64,000 bases of DNA from Flaccisagitta enflata (Eukaryota; Chaetognatha; Sagittoidea; Aphragmophora): contig OZ231127.1 in NCBI GenBank assembly GCA_965153355.1, positions 52,018,001-52,082,000 on the forward strand, in the 5' to 3' direction. Below the pieces are notes generated by a model. That model was not told the DNA's origin. It searched no databases and saw only the letters and a list, made by a program, of their open reading frames with translations. Positions 1-11,105 of this stretch are shown piece after piece. The position numbers and the translations under genes were made by a program. Each line of letters opens with the position of its first letter. Within the stretch, counting starts at the first letter, position 1.

Positions 1-2
1 GG

Positions 3-2348
3 ACATCAACAACAAAAGAATGGTCCGTGGGTGACAGTTGCGGATCTGACCACCGATCAACTAAGCTATCTATTAACTGTGGCTTTAAGTCAGAATCTAT
101 CACGATCCTCAAGACTGACTGGTCTGCAGTGCGAGAAACATTAGTCAACTTCAATCCTATTGTAAGATGCGGAAGCGCCGAACAAATCGACGAGAGTATT
201 GAAGAATTCGCAGCATCTTTACGAAATGCGGTTGAAAAAAATTCGAAGAAGAAAAAAGTTATGACGAGAAATGGAGTTATTTTGTCAAGAGAAACGAAAG
301 ATTTCATTGAGATACGACGCAAACTAAATAAGATAAGGAAAAGCTGGGAAGATGAAGGCAAACCGACAACTCTGATAAGGAAACTGTCAAATTATGCAAA
401 CAGAGAAATCAAACGTCTCATCAAACGGGATGTCGAATCAACTGAAGCAAAAAAGATTGAAGAAATATGGGAAGAGAAAGATGCGTCAAAATCATGGAAG
501 ATGCTCAAAGACATGGAACCATCTATTGGAAAAGGCAAGGTAGAATGCTCTACAGTAGGGGTAGAAGATCAACATGGAATCCAACATGGAATCATTCAAA
601 AGGACGAACAAATTGTTGCCGAGATACATGCGGATCGCCTAGAAACCGCTCACAGCTTCCCGTCTGATCCACATTTTTCTGAATCACATCGGGAAAAAAT
701 TGACGAAGAAGTTGAAGTCATAACTCGTGATCTCACATCATTTGATAGAATTGATGACAGCATTAAAAATGCGGCAAACAGTACTTTCTGGGAAGCCGAA
801 AAAATTGGAAGATTTGGCAAAAAACTCCCGCCAATCATTCATGATAAAAAAATCACTGCAAATGAAATTTTTCATCATCTAAAGAAAAAAAAGAACAAAT
901 CAGCAGGTGGAGATGATGGCGTTACATACAAAATGCTGAAACATGCAGGAAAAGACGCCATCTGCGGCTTGGCCAAAATCTTCACTGTCTTACTAGTAGC
1001 TGGATATTTTCCGGTAAATTGGCGGTCGGTCAGAATAAGTATGATACCAAAATCTGGCAAAAATCTCAAACATTCAAAAAATTGGAGGCCAATTTCTCTC
1101 TCTTCGTGCATGTCCAAAATCTTTGAAAGCTGTATCAAAGAAAGATTTGAGAAAGAAAAGGAAAAAAGAAAAATTAAAGAAAGCATATTTCAGTCAGCTT
1201 ACAAGAAGAATCGTGGATGCCAAGAGCAGATTGTCAGACTAAGTGACAATGTCACTCAGGGCTTTGCTAAACAGGAAAGCACCCTGGCAGTATTTCTTGA
1301 TGTAGCTGGCGCCTTTGATAAAGTCTACATCAATGGGCTGCTGTGGAAAATCGCGAAAATGCTATTACCTGCTAATCTTGTGGGAACAATCAAAGGTTTT
1401 CTCTCTGATAGAGAATTGAGAGTCAAAGTTGGAAAGAAATACTCAAGAAAAGTTAAAATGAAAGGGGGCACTCCGCAAGGTGCCGTTCTTAGCCCAACAC
1501 TTTTTAATTTATTCGTCGACGATCTGCGAGAGGCAATTGGCATTGATGACGACGTGCAATTAGGCCAATACGCCGATGACATTTGCATATGGAGTACATG
1601 CGATTGCCCGAGAAAAGCGGAAGAGAAAATCAATAACGCTCTTAAAAAAATCGCCGATTGGACGGCGAAATGGCGCATCAAGTTAGCACCAGAAAAATCA
1701 GTCTGCATGCTCTTCACTCGCCGACCAACGCACAGGAGAATGACAATGAATCTAAACCTCATGGGCGAAAGAATCAAACGCGTCGAATCCCACCGTTTTC
1801 TTGGGGTAAAATTTGATGACAAGCTAAATTGGACCTACCATATTAACGAAATGATTGGACGCGCGACGCCAAGAATCAACGCTCTCAAAAAACTCTCAGC
1901 AAAATCCCTCTGGAGGCGACCGGAATGGGTCGTCAAGCTACACGAGGCAGTCGTTTCAAGTATTTGGCGATATGGAAGCATTGCATACGCGGCAATGGGC
2001 GAACATCTCTGGGAGAAACTCGTCAGGTGTCATGCTCGCAGCGTCAAATTCTACTGCGGCGTGCCAAACTATGTCAGCTACAGCGCCGTCTGCGATCAAA
2101 TCGGCGTGAAACAGATCAAGGATGATCTTCTAGCCTTTGGTAAAAAACGGCTACTCAGCATCATTGCCTTCTCACCCCTGGGAAAAAAACTGATTGAGAA
2201 TAGACGTCAAAACGTGATCGGACTTTATCGTAGCCCAACGGAGGTGCTTATCAATGACTCTGAAGCACTTGTGGCTGTTTGTCAATCATTGTCAATGTCA
2301 TTGTTGTCATTCATCGCGGTTTTTGCGGTTGATTGTCAATGTTGTTAG
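3..2348 (+). CDS. Jockey-group LINE ORF2: end of endonuclease plus reverse transcriptase, 5' partial
   Basis: The reading frame is open from base 3 to a TAG at 2346-2348 and is cut by the window edge, so the true start lies upstream. The first residues carry the SDH motif that closes an APE-type endonuclease domain. A linker follows, then a full reverse transcriptase. Counting from base 27, motif A FLDVAGAFDKV is near 423-433, the GGTPQGAVLSP box near 480-490, and the catalytic YADD at 515-518. The finger motif RPISLSSCMSKIFE lies before these and WRIKLAPEKS after. No RNase H or LTR is seen. Family knowledge: this architecture fits the Jockey/CR1 group of non-LTR retrotransposons, which nick DNA and reverse-transcribe their RNA onto the cut. 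The last ~40 codons look like read-through of noncoding sequence, so the native stop may have been lost. No poly(A) tail was found. The intact frame suggests fairly recent activity. Confidence 0.88.
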   Translation, partial: TSTTKEWSVGDSCGSDHRSTKLSINCGFKSESITILKTDWSAVRETLVNFNPIVRCGSAEQIDESIEEFAASLRNAVEKNSKKKKVMTRNGVILSRETKDFIEIRRKLNKIRKSWEDEGKPTTLIRKLSNYANREIKRLIKRDVESTEAKKIEEIWEEKDASKSWKMLKDMEPSIGKGKVECSTVGVEDQHGIQHGIIQKDEQIVAEIHADRLETAHSFPSDPHFSESHREKIDEEVEVITRDLTSFDRIDDSIKNAANSTFWEAEKIGRFGKKLPPIIHDKKITANEIFHHLKKKKNKSAGGDDGVTYKMLKHAGKDAICGLAKIFTVLLVAGYFPVNWRSVRISMIPKSGKNLKHSKNWRPISLSSCMSKIFESCIKERFEKEKEKRKIKESIFQSAYKKNRGCQEQIVRLSDNVTQGFAKQESTLAVFLDVAGAFDKVYINGLLWKIAKMLLPANLVGTIKGFLSDRELRVKVGKKYSRKVKMKGGTPQGAVLSPTLFNLFVDDLREAIGIDDDVQLGQYADDICIWSTCDCPRKAEEKINNALKKIADWTAKWRIKLAPEKSVCMLFTRRPTHRRMTMNLNLMGERIKRVESHRFLGVKFDDKLNWTYHINEMIGRATPRINALKKLSAKSLWRRPEWVVKLHEAVVSSIWRYGSIAYAAMGEHLWEKLVRCHARSVKFYCGVPNYVSYSAVCDQIGVKQIKDDLLAFGKKRLLSIIAFSPLGKKLIENRRQNVIGLYRSPTEVLINDSEALVAVCQSLSMSLLSFIAVFAVDCQCC

Positions 2349-2370
2349 TCAACCGTCGTTGTCGTCGATG

Positions 2371-2487
2371 GTCGGGATTTCTGTGTGTCCCCTCCCCTGG
2401 TTGGGGTATCTGTGTGTGCCCTCCCCTGATCGGGATTTCTGTGTGCGTCCTCCCCTGGACGGGGTTTCTGTGTGTGCCCTCCCCTTT
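2371..2487. repeat. 30-bp minisatellite, four units
   Basis: Four head-to-tail units of 29-30 bp share the core TCTGTGTGTGCCCTCCCCTG and differ at a few positions. They begin just after the LINE stop codon, so they could be part of the LINE 3' region or the host insertion site. Confidence 0.85.
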
Positions 2488-2603
2488 TTTTCTTCGATGT
2501 CTCCTCGCGCCCAAATTGGCGGCCGACGAATCTTTGGAAAGATGTTAGCATAAATCTCCTATTTGTAGGTGACCTTGCTGTATCGGCGCGTTGACCCCAG
2601 CAA

Positions 2604-2812
<209 letters not shown>

Positions 2813-2968
2813 TCAATTACCGCTTTTCCCTTCATCTTCTTTCCTCGACTTTCCTCGTCTTTCTTTTCGTCAATTTGTTTTCTTTCTTTCTTTTCTTTAC
2901 TATTCTTTCATTCTCTGTTTTTTGATGGCAAATTGATGGATCTGGAAAATGTCGTTTAATGTCATTTA

Positions 2969-3268
2969 ATGTCACTTACAGAGAATCGGGTGGGGCAGCC
3001 CCTTATCATGGGAATTACCGCCTTCTGCCGTCCCAACCCGCCGCGCCTGCCGCCAACGTTTCCGTACCCGTTCAAATCGCCCTCTCCACCGCCAATGACT
3101 TTGAACCCGTTGTCTGGTTGACAGCCGCAAATGATGCTGCCTATGGTGCCTATGTCATCGGCAATGATTCTACATATGGGTGGAAGCCCGACCATCCTAC
3201 CACTGCTACCTAAACCAACACTGCCACCACAACGACCTTTCACCACCACCCCGCCACTGTTGCCCTAA
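2969..3268 (+). pseudogene. Possible Pro/Met-rich coding exon with one in-frame stop
   Basis: This is a GC-rich island in AT-rich surroundings. On the plus strand the frame from ATG at 2969 gives a proline- and methionine-rich product. It is interrupted only by TGA at 3119-3121 and then stays open to TAA at 3266-3268. Proline codons use all four third bases, which is what selection on protein would leave. The minus strand also offers a 95-codon open, glycine-rich stretch (3264 to 2980). It is bounded by TTTTAG and a consensus donor GTAAGTGA, but its acceptor would lie against the neighbouring repeat element. Either strand, or neither, could be the true exon. I do not recognise a family. Confidence 0.25.
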
Positions 3269-3270
3269 AA

Positions 3271-3473
3271 ACAAGTGACGCGGGGTTACAATATCGTTGC
3301 AGACGGGTGGGCAGGGGCATCCAACCCCCAGCCTCTCAAATTCCCATTCCCACACCTCTCTAGCACACAATATCAACTGCAGTATAGTATCGTATCATAT
3401 CGTGATGGAAGGATGGACTGATGGACGGAAGGACAAAGCTTATTATAGAGCTGCGTGTCCGCAACTAAAAAGA
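3271..3473 (+). mobile_element. Hairpin-ended short element, AGTTGCG dialect
   Basis: It opens with ACAAGTGACGCGGGG, then TTGCAGACGGGTGGGCAGGGGC. It has a GGATGGAC/GGACGGA tetranucleotide core and closes with the hairpin AGCTGCGTGTCCGCAACT followed by A's. The same beginning and end recur at 25154, 34624 and 35090. It has no coding capacity. The class resembles Helentron-derived DINE-1/HINE elements; that assignment is inference. Confidence 0.75.
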
Positions 3474-3874
3474 GTGGTCTGAAATTGTTTCTATTGGTTG
3501 TTTTTTTTTCGTGTGAATGTTGGAAACCGTTTTCAGTCCGCTTAACAAGTTCAAGATGCGAATTACTGATTCTATCACTCTTCTACTTTTATCTCTAGAG
3601 ATTACCCGTCTTTATTCTCGTCTTCTAGAGATTACCCGTCTTTATTCTCGTCTTGACCATCTTCGCCCAATCTCCTGCCCTCCTTTCTTCTTGATTTTGA
3701 ATCAAGTCCGCGGACTAATGATGAGATTTTATGATCATATTTAGCGTGGAATGTCATCAAATTATGAACTTTGACATCGTATCTTAAAGTTCTTCCATAT
3801 CTTTTCATGATGTTTTCCCCTCCATCTTCAATCTTCACCATGTACAGGTACGGCATAAGTATGATAGTTACAGG
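3474..3874. other. No gene seen; exact 30-bp tandem duplication
   Basis: A 30-bp unit beginning TCTAGAGATTACCCGTC is duplicated exactly at 3594-3623 and 3624-3653. Nothing else was recognised. Confidence 0.6.
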
Positions 3875-3876
3875 TA

Positions 3877-4510
3877 ACGGGTGGTCAAAAAAAAAGTGAC
3901 TAAGCTAGAATTTTTTCCAATAAGTTTGAAAATTTTTTTATGACTTTATATTTTGAAAATAAAATGAAATGTATGAAAAAATTTAATTTTTTTCGGTTTT
4001 GTAAAAAAAATAAGTATATAAATACAAAAAAATGAAATGTTTGCATAAATCAGTTATAACATAGATAATCAATGGTTTTTAAGAAACAATCATGTTTATT
4101 AAGTCCCGTCTGAAATAAGTACAATTATTTATAAGCCTCCAAGCTTTGGTTTAAGAGATTTGAGAAGAAAAGAAATTGATGTTTTTTAGAAGTATCTTTT
4201 TTTGTATATGTTTGTATTATTATAATTTTTCTCCCGTTTTTATTAGTTTTTAGTCGTCCTTAACTATAGATGGTGAATCTATATAAAATTTCAATTTTAG
4301 CAGAAAATTTTTGATAAAAAATCAGGTGGTCAAGAGAGTAAATCAGTTTTTGTAAATAATTTGACATGTACACAAAATGTGAAAAAATCATAATAAAAAA
4401 AAAAATTCTCCTGCACCATATCTTATTGGCAAAAGAAGAAATTTTACTCTAAACATTTTTTACAAAAAATATGAGAAAATAAAAAAGTCACTTTTTTTTT
4501 GACCACCCGT
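3877..4510. mobile_element. Tc1/mariner-like MITE, TA target duplication
   Basis: A perfect 25-bp terminal inverted repeat starts ACGGGTGGTC, then nine A's and GTGACT (3877-3901), and returns inverted at 4486-4510. TA lies directly outside both ends (3875-3876, 4511-4512). The 634-bp interior is very AT-rich with no ORF. TA duplications and GGTGGTCAAAA-like ends are typical of the Tc1/mariner superfamily. No transposase is present, so it is non-autonomous. Confidence 0.85.
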
Positions 4511-4957
4511 TAACAACTTCGATGTAGATGGCTTTTGAACACATTGGTCAGACTGGAGACAGTGCCTTCCAGAAGGCATGCTGGAACCAGCATGATCAGC
4601 GAAATTCGTCGCGTCATTCAGAGAACGTAAAGGCAATTTCACAAGTACATACGCGTTTACGACCTCTGAAAAAAATTAGTATCTTATCATTGGCCTGATG
4701 GCTGATCATATTTCATTGCTATGATGAATTTGGAACAACAGTGCTTTATGAAAAAAGATTAAAAAAGTGAAACTGGCAGGGCTCTCACTGGCATGTGGTT
4801 TGGGCGCAATGCCAGATGCGGCTACCCAAGACATGAGCAGGTGGGCAGGAGCCATCAGCCCACTGATCACTTGATCAATTGAAGGGGGCAGCAGTAAGAG
4901 TGTGATGAACAGGCCAGCCTGCCAGAGGCCAAATCAGTCATCACATTTACACCTCAT
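4511..4957. other. Unassigned sequence
   Basis: No convincing ORF, repeat array or element end was seen. The stretch near 4780-4930 is richer in GC (repeated GCCAG/GGCAG words) but has no frame worth reporting. Confidence 0.4.
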
Positions 4958-5083
4958 TTATTAATTTTATTCATAAGTCATTAGTCATTTTAAGTATACT
5001 AAGTCATTCATAGGAGTGCGTCTCTAAGTCATGCTAAGTCATTCTGTAAGTCTCGCACGCGACTTATAGGTGTTGGCCTTGTT
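4958..5083 (-). mobile_element. Hairpin-ended element, 5' end plus AAGTCATTCT repeats
   Basis: Degenerate decamers AAGTCATTCT lead to AAGTCTCGCACGCGACTT and then TTGGCCTTGTT, the same end as the large copy at 38351-40001. The opposite hairpin end is missing, so this is a truncated copy. Confidence 0.65.
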
Positions 5084-5473
5084 TAGTTTGAGACTGCTAA
5101 GAGAAGGAAGAGAGAGAGAGGAGAATGAAGGAGTGAAAAGGGAGGAAAGAACCAGAGAATGGGTAATGAGATTAAGATAGAAAGAGAGAGCTGATAAAGG
5201 AAGAAAAAAAAGTGGGGGGTCGAACCGATTAATTTGAATGCAAAGAAATAGAAACAGTGAAAAAAAAAGAAAAATAAGGTGAAAAACACTCATATTTAAC
5301 TTCTTTCTACGGTGAGAGTCTCCTTTATTGGTAAACAGTTGCCTAAATGAATGGTTTTTATCGCCAAGCCTGGAAAATATGTTGGCATATCAATCGACGC
5401 TTGCATTAGCAACATTTGATGACAAGATAAATTCATGCGCTTGCTCATTATACTCCACTCCTCGTGATGGAAA
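5084..5473. other. Unassigned; purine-rich 5095-5290
   Basis: GAAGGAAGAGAG-type purine runs on the plus strand fill 5095-5290. The rest shows no gene. Confidence 0.4.
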
Positions 5474-5700
5474 ACGAGGCCGGATACACGGCTACCCTAT
5501 TCACGTGCGGGTGGGCAGGGGTAGCATAAGAGAAGGTCACTGGGGCAATTGGGCAGGAGCAGTGAGCTCAAAACGTGAGCTCAAAACGTGAGCTCAAAAC
5601 GCCGATAAATTAAAATGGGGACCGACTGACCAACCAACGAACCGACCAACCAACCGACCGATAGACAAAGTGGGGTGTAGAGTCGCGTAGCTTGTTACTA
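5474..5700 (+). mobile_element. Hairpin-ended short element, AGTCGCG dialect
   Basis: It begins ACGAGGCCGGATACACGGC, contains GTGCGGGTGGGCAGGGG and GGGCAGGAGCAGTGAG, and has a three-fold GTGAGCTCAAAAC repeat. An ACCGACCAACC core follows, then GTGGGGTGTAGAGTCGCGTAG. The hairpin's second arm is degraded. Confidence 0.7.
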
Positions 5701-6030
5701 GAAATATATTTATGAACCGAAAGCAAGGCCGGTCTGTGATCACGGGCCGTACGCCACTGACGCTAAGTATTCATATATACAAGATTACAACGCGGATAAT
5801 GGATATTTGATTGTATTACGTTTACGCAAACGTGATCGCGCCAAAAGAAACGCGACTCCACCGCCCACATGAAAAGTCAATAGGACTCAGCTTTCCTACC
5901 AATAAACTCCAATATGATAAACCATTTGTAGGAAAAACAAATTGACGATAAATTTGCGTTGATAAAGTCGTCGAGCCCAAGATAGAAGATAAAAGATAGA
6001 AGATAGAAGGCCCGGATGTAGATGTACTAC
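5701..6030. other. Unassigned sequence
   Basis: There is a short AGATAGAAGATA run near 5988-6009. No gene was recognised. Confidence 0.4.
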
Positions 6031-6433
6031 ATGAATTTAAAAAAAAGACGCACCTTTTCATTTGCTGATAAAACTGACTCAAAAAGTGTTGAAAAACTTT
6101 TTTAGAGGAAGTGATTTTGAGGATTTTCAAATTATCTTTCATTCTAGACCAATCCCATATCTGTATCTTTGGCAGTTTAGGAGCTAGAGCTCTCTAAAGT
6201 GAGACACCATTTTGCCGAATTGCATCTTTTTCAAAGGAACTGCAAAAACCAATTTGGCAACATTTTTACTCAAACTAATGCCATTTCTGAACGAAGAAAG
6301 ATAGAGATACCAGATTGGCGCCAAATGAAAGAGTTTTTCAAGAGCTTCAAAATGGTCTAAGATTTTAATTAGTTTTTTTTGATTTTCAATGGCGCAATTA
6401 GCTATTCAAAAGAATGCGTCTTTTTAATTCATA
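6031..6433. mobile_element. MITE-like inverted-repeat element (GACGCA ends)
   Basis: The left end ATGAATTT-A(n)-GACGCA is mirrored by TGCGTC-T(n)-AATTCAT at 6415-6432. The interior shares AGACCAATCCCA and GATTGGYGCCAAATGAA with a second copy at 9210-9462. It is AT-rich and has no ORF. Confidence 0.6.
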
Positions 6434-6602
6434 TGTGGAGTAGCAATTAGTGACCTGCAGGGCCATGTCCATGAAGCATACCCTATAAAAGTATAAGGTA
6501 GTCTACTGTGACATACAAAATATGTCCAATCATTGCTATAGATGCAGCAAATTCATGGTGCTTTAACAGTGATGTGACTATCTCTTGTGGCCATTGTTTA
6601 AC

Positions 6603-6719
<117 letters not shown>

Positions 6720-6845
6720 CATCTCCCCTTTCCCAAAACTCCCAAATATTTCTATCTCTCTCAGCGAAAGTGAAGTAATGAATAAACCATCATTTCGAAT
6801 CATTTTGACTTAATATTTGATCGCGAAGGAGCCAGAAAGCCTTAG

Positions 6846-7095
6846 TCGCCCATTATCGCTTCGTGTCATTATCGTCATCATTATGGTATGACTATCGTCA
6901 CCCATCACCATCATTATTCTCATCATCGGCGCAATTCATGTCATCATCGCTCGCCTATCATCCATAGTTGTCATCGCCCTCGTCATCGTCGGTATCATCG
7001 CCATCCAGATAATGACATCCCGAACGTCATCGTGTTGATCGTATCATCGTGTTAGTCGACCTCTCTCCATATTTTCCTCCCATCGTTGTCGCTTT
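6846..7095. repeat. Degenerate CATC/GTC-rich simple repeat
   Basis: Imperfect trinucleotide-like words (CATCAT, GTCATC, ATCGTC) run over about 250 bp with no strict period. They look like a decayed triplet microsatellite. Confidence 0.6.
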
Positions 7096-7526
7096 CATCA
7101 TCTGGTTCATAGCTATGAAAATATAATTTGTTGGTGGCTCCATCATCAAGAGTTCAGAAATTTATCAGTAATATCAGAGATAAATCTTCATATAAAGTTA
7201 CAAAGACATACACAGATACTATTTTCTTTTTGATTTTGTGATAAAAGCAATAGATTGTAAAAATTCACCTTTATGTGAAGTGCTGTTAAATCATTAAAAG
7301 CTATTTGTTCACATGATAATTTATTTGTTAACTGTTGTAAAATGTGGTCTGGATAGAATATTTAGAGAATACCTCACGATCACGACCACATATAAGTCTT
7401 TACTTTTATTAAAGTATGTCATACTCATAGGGTGATGTGGGCCATAAGCTACAATTTGAAGTCAAAGATCCCGATTTCTGATGGGAAACTGATTCCCTTG
7501 TCAAACCTCCTCTTTCCTGTCTCTCC
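7096..7526. other. Unassigned AT-rich sequence
   Basis: No gene, tandem array or element end was recognised. Confidence 0.4.
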
Positions 7527-7702
<176 letters not shown>

Positions 7703-8040
7703 TCACTTACTGTCTACTCCTGCCTACCTGCACAGCTTACATGGATGCTGAATTCAGCAATAACATTCGCTGCCAGAAACAAACGAAGTACCGCAACGCC
7801 ACCAGTAGTCGTGGATAGATGAAAAGCATAGGTAAAAGTAAGATTTTGAGCGATGAGACCAACCGACGCCAGCGAAAAGTAACTAAGAATCAACGTGTCG
7901 CGTGGCCCAAAATCTCGAATATCATTTCTGTAGTGTAGTCATCCAAGAGATCACTACATAGTCAGCAGTACCCGATACCCTACTTGAATTGATTAGCTGA
8001 AAGGCCAAATGTCACCAAGATGCAGTGGGTAGGCTGTCCT
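7703..8040. other. Unassigned sequence
   Basis: No supported gene. A short frame over 7740-7818 continues out of the microsatellite and has no other support. Confidence 0.4.
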
Positions 8041-8300
8041 GAGGCATACTAGGCAGCACATGGTAATTCTCATGATATTCAATAGGGCTTTGCATTTTAA
8101 CAATTTCTTGTCAATTTGCCATGTGATTCAATGGGAATTTTATATTTTTTCAGTTTTTATCAATTTTTAATGTGAAGTATTAATGTAGTTCCGACAGTCA
8201 GAACTATGTTCATGAAAAATGAACATAGTTCCGACGTCGGAACTTCGTGAAAAATTGAACAACAGCTTCTCATTTGACAGTCGGAACTATGTGAAGGAAA
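8041..8300. repeat. Dispersed repeat with AGTTCCGAC palindromes
   Basis: It contains a nested inverted repeat GAACTATGTTCAT/ATGAACATAGTTC (about 8201-8232) and then the perfect palindrome AGTTCCGACGTCGGAACT. TATTCAAT(A/G)GGG and AGTTCCGACA words recur in the same order-of-kind block at 9600-9900. Confidence 0.55.
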
Positions 8301-8387
8301 AATAATTGAGTTTATACTACGAAATAATCAATTTGATCATGTAAACAAAGTTTTAACCACTCGCAGTGTTCTGTTTCTCTGTCAATT

Positions 8388-8403
8388 TCTATATCTATCT
8401 ATC

Positions 8404-8482
<79 letters not shown>

Positions 8483-8495
8483 AAGATTCTATCTA
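8388..8495. repeat. (CTAT)n microsatellite
   Basis: About 25 CTAT/ATCT tetranucleotides with two small interruptions. Confidence 0.95.
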
Positions 8496-8505
8496 TCTAT
8501 TTCTA

Positions 8506-9106
8506 CAGTCAAGCTTGGATAAATTGCAACTGGGTTCTCAAGCCCCTTACTCAGTCAAAATCAGAAAAACCTAGCAAAATCATAAATGAAATTGAAGCTT
8601 TTCAAAAGATGAAGAGATTTAGACCAAATAGAGTAAATTTTGTTGATGCAATTTGATGGAATGCGGTTATAAAGAGAAGGACTAAAAAATGAGGAGGGAA
8701 ATTCATCATAATTAAGCATTTTTTCCATTGGTGATATTTTTCTTAAAACCTCAGTCATTTCTAAAGAAATGAAGCGACAATGACCAGCAACATCGCATTT
8801 GGAAGATTTTTTGCAGAGATTTCAAATGGTCATGAATATTCTATGGTTTTGGCCCTTAGTTTGACCAAAACTAGAAGGACATGTATAGATTAACATGCAA
8901 TGTCAATGGTCTCTTTACCTAAATTACCTCATTAGCTTTGCACCCTTAATGTTGTGTAGAATCTTGATAAGTGTTGAAAATGATGGCAAATTAACTACAT
9001 ATTGTTGCTAACCTGTAAGAAAATATTCAATTTATACAGTTTGTCTCAAATCATGCCACTGAATGATCAAATAAAGATCCAGTTGCAATTTATCTAAGCA
9101 TGACTG
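8506..9106. mobile_element. Tc1/mariner-like MITE, TA target duplication
   Basis: The left end CAGTCAAGCTTGGATAAATT (then GCAACTGG) is mirrored at the right end by CCAGTTGCAATTTATCTAAG (then CATGACTG), giving about 29-bp inverted repeats with two mismatches. TA flanks both sides (8504-8505, 9107-9108). The interior of about 600 bp has no transposase frame. The left flank is the (CTAT)n tract, a source of TA targets. Confidence 0.8.
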
Positions 9107-9209
9107 TATGTTTCTTTCTTTCTGTCGAAGAGAGAGAGAGAGAGAAAGAGAGAGAGTCCATTTAAAGGAACATGAAAACAAAAAGGGAGAGGGATTACCA
9201 CTTTCATCA

Positions 9210-9462
9210 AAAATAAAAAAAGACGCACCTATCTATTAATTGATAAAATGCATATTAGAATTATTTTGAACTATTCAAAAAAAAAACATTTTGAAAGATT
9301 TTCAAATTCTCTTTCAATGTAGACCAATCCCAGGTTTGTAGCAAAGACAGCAAAGACAGCAAAGACAGCATTATCAGATTGGTGCCAAATGAACGTATGA
9401 CCTAAGATTTTACTTAGTTTCCTTAAACATTATTTGCCATTCAAAAGTGCGTCTTTTTTTTT
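9210..9462. mobile_element. Second copy of the GACGCA-ended MITE
   Basis: The ends A(n)GACGCAC and GTGCGTCT(n) and the interior AGACCAATCCCA and AGATTGGTGCCAAATGAA match the 6031-6433 copy, which is about 150 bp longer. A small GCAAAGACA triplication lies at about 9340-9368. Confidence 0.6.
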
Positions 9463-9509
9463 CCACGTGGTATGGGATGATCACGACAAAAATGGACAGG
9501 CAAGGACAT

Positions 9510-9589
9510 GGTTACAGACAGACAGACAGACAGATGGGAAGACAGATAAACAGATAGACAGACACACAGACAGACAGAGAGAGAGAGAT
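9510..9589. repeat. (GACA)n with (GA)n
   Basis: Impure GACA tetranucleotides pass into GAGAGA at 9575-9589. Confidence 0.85.
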
Positions 9590-9599
9590 CATTTAAGCA

Positions 9600-9904
9600 T
9601 AGTATCAAAATAGTGAATGAGTTCACATAGTTTCGACAGAGATGTTGAGAGGGAATGCACGTAGTTCCGACATCTTAACTACATGCATTAAAACTCAACC
9701 TCTCTGTCTAAACGTGCATTTAGAACAAACACAAGAGTTTCTTACTACCACTGTCGTAACTACGTGGTTGCCCCTTTAATGTTATTCAATGAGGAACATA
9801 CATTGTTTGCTCTTTTGTATATTTTCTATGGTATTCAATGGGACGTTTGCATTTTGTCAATTTCCCATGTTATTCAATATAAGTTTGAGTCTTCAGAAGC
9901 TTCG
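9600..9904. repeat. Dispersed repeat related to 8041-8300
   Basis: AGTTTCGACAGAGATGTTGAG near 9627 pairs with CTCAACCTCTCTGTCTAAAC near 9695, and GTAGTTCCGACATC lies between. The downstream words TATTCAATGGGACGTTTGCA and TTTTGTCAATTTCCCATG match 8041-8150. Confidence 0.5.
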
Positions 9905-9966
9905 GGGGGGGGGGGGAACGTACAGAGAGACGGACGGACCTATTGCGCCGCTGCTCAAAAACCGTA
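9905..9966 (+). mobile_element. Fragment of the poly-G / GCCGCTGCCC-ended element
   Basis: Thirteen G's are followed by AACGTACAGAGAGACGGACGG and end in GCCGCTGCTCAAAAA. The same three-part layout (G run, tetranucleotide core, GCCGCTGCCCAAAAA) occurs at 21916-22006. Confidence 0.55.
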
Positions 9967-11105
9967 CAACTAAAACCTTCAAAATGGGTCGCAAATTACG
10001 TTCGCTCTCATTTCGAAGACCCGCACCTGTTACATAAATTCATAATTTGGTTGGTGAGTGATGAACTCTAACATAGCAAACGTGATAGACAGGATTTAAG
10101 ACTAAACTGTTGGAAAAAAATGCCTCTCCGCATGAAGTAACCGATGTTTTATTTCAAATACCGTCGCCTGATTCCATGGATAAGAAGGAGATGGAGGACG
10201 TCTTTCATCGTTGAAAATCAGTTTCACGGCTCATTCCCGCCCCAATCCTACCCCTTCAAATTCCAAAGTTTATCCATTCATAGAATTTTTGTCCTCAGCA
10301 CTCTCGGTCGGAATCTGTCACGCCTTTGTGTCCACTTTCCCGTCCCACTTTCAATCTATACCTCAGCTAGGTTTTTACCATTTTTTTTCTCTTACCATTT
10401 GTCCCGTTTATCTCCTTTTCTCCTTGTCTCTTTCCCGCTTGTCCTCTCCTCTCTCGCACCTCTTCTCCTCCTCCCCTCCCCGCTTTCCTTTTCGTTTGGT
10501 AGATGGCGTTGGCGCCTCGGCGATGGAAGGAACATAAATTTCCCAGGAACGGGGAAAGAATTTGGAAAACTGAAGATGTTTAGGTTTTCGCCTTCTGAGA
10601 TTGATTAGAACCAAACTCCAGCTCATATCTAATGCGATTCCTTCCACTTTTATTTACCCTCTTTCTGTCTGTCCTTCTTTTCTGTTTTTTCTTGGCTTTG
10701 GATTTCGGTCATGTCTGTTTAGGTTTGTTTTTTTCGGTCGCGTTTCTGTTTTTACTATTTTCCCTTTTTTTTTGTGGTGGGAGGGGGGATTAGATACAGG
10801 TGGAGTAGAACATTTTTACTTGAAACCACATTAGTATGTTCAATTTCAAACACTTTTGAACACGCTCGTACAACCAGAAGATAAGCCACTCATTAACTGT
10901 AGGAGAACTGGGGAGAAAGAAGACCAACTGGCTCATTCATGTTTTCTCAAATCTTATGGTCTCATGATTTCCTGACATGATCGACTCTCAATATGATCAG
11001 GTGGTAATTATAAGTGAACCAAACACAGTCATCAAGTAGAAATATATTCATGGATTTTACCTTCCTTAAAACGAGGCCTTACAGTTTACAAGAATCAAAT
11101 ATTCG
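9967..11105. other. Unassigned; pyrimidine-rich 10380-10500
   Basis: No supported gene in about 1.1 kb. A C/T-rich block covers 10370-10500. The open frames over it are low-complexity on both strands and were not accepted. Confidence 0.4.
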
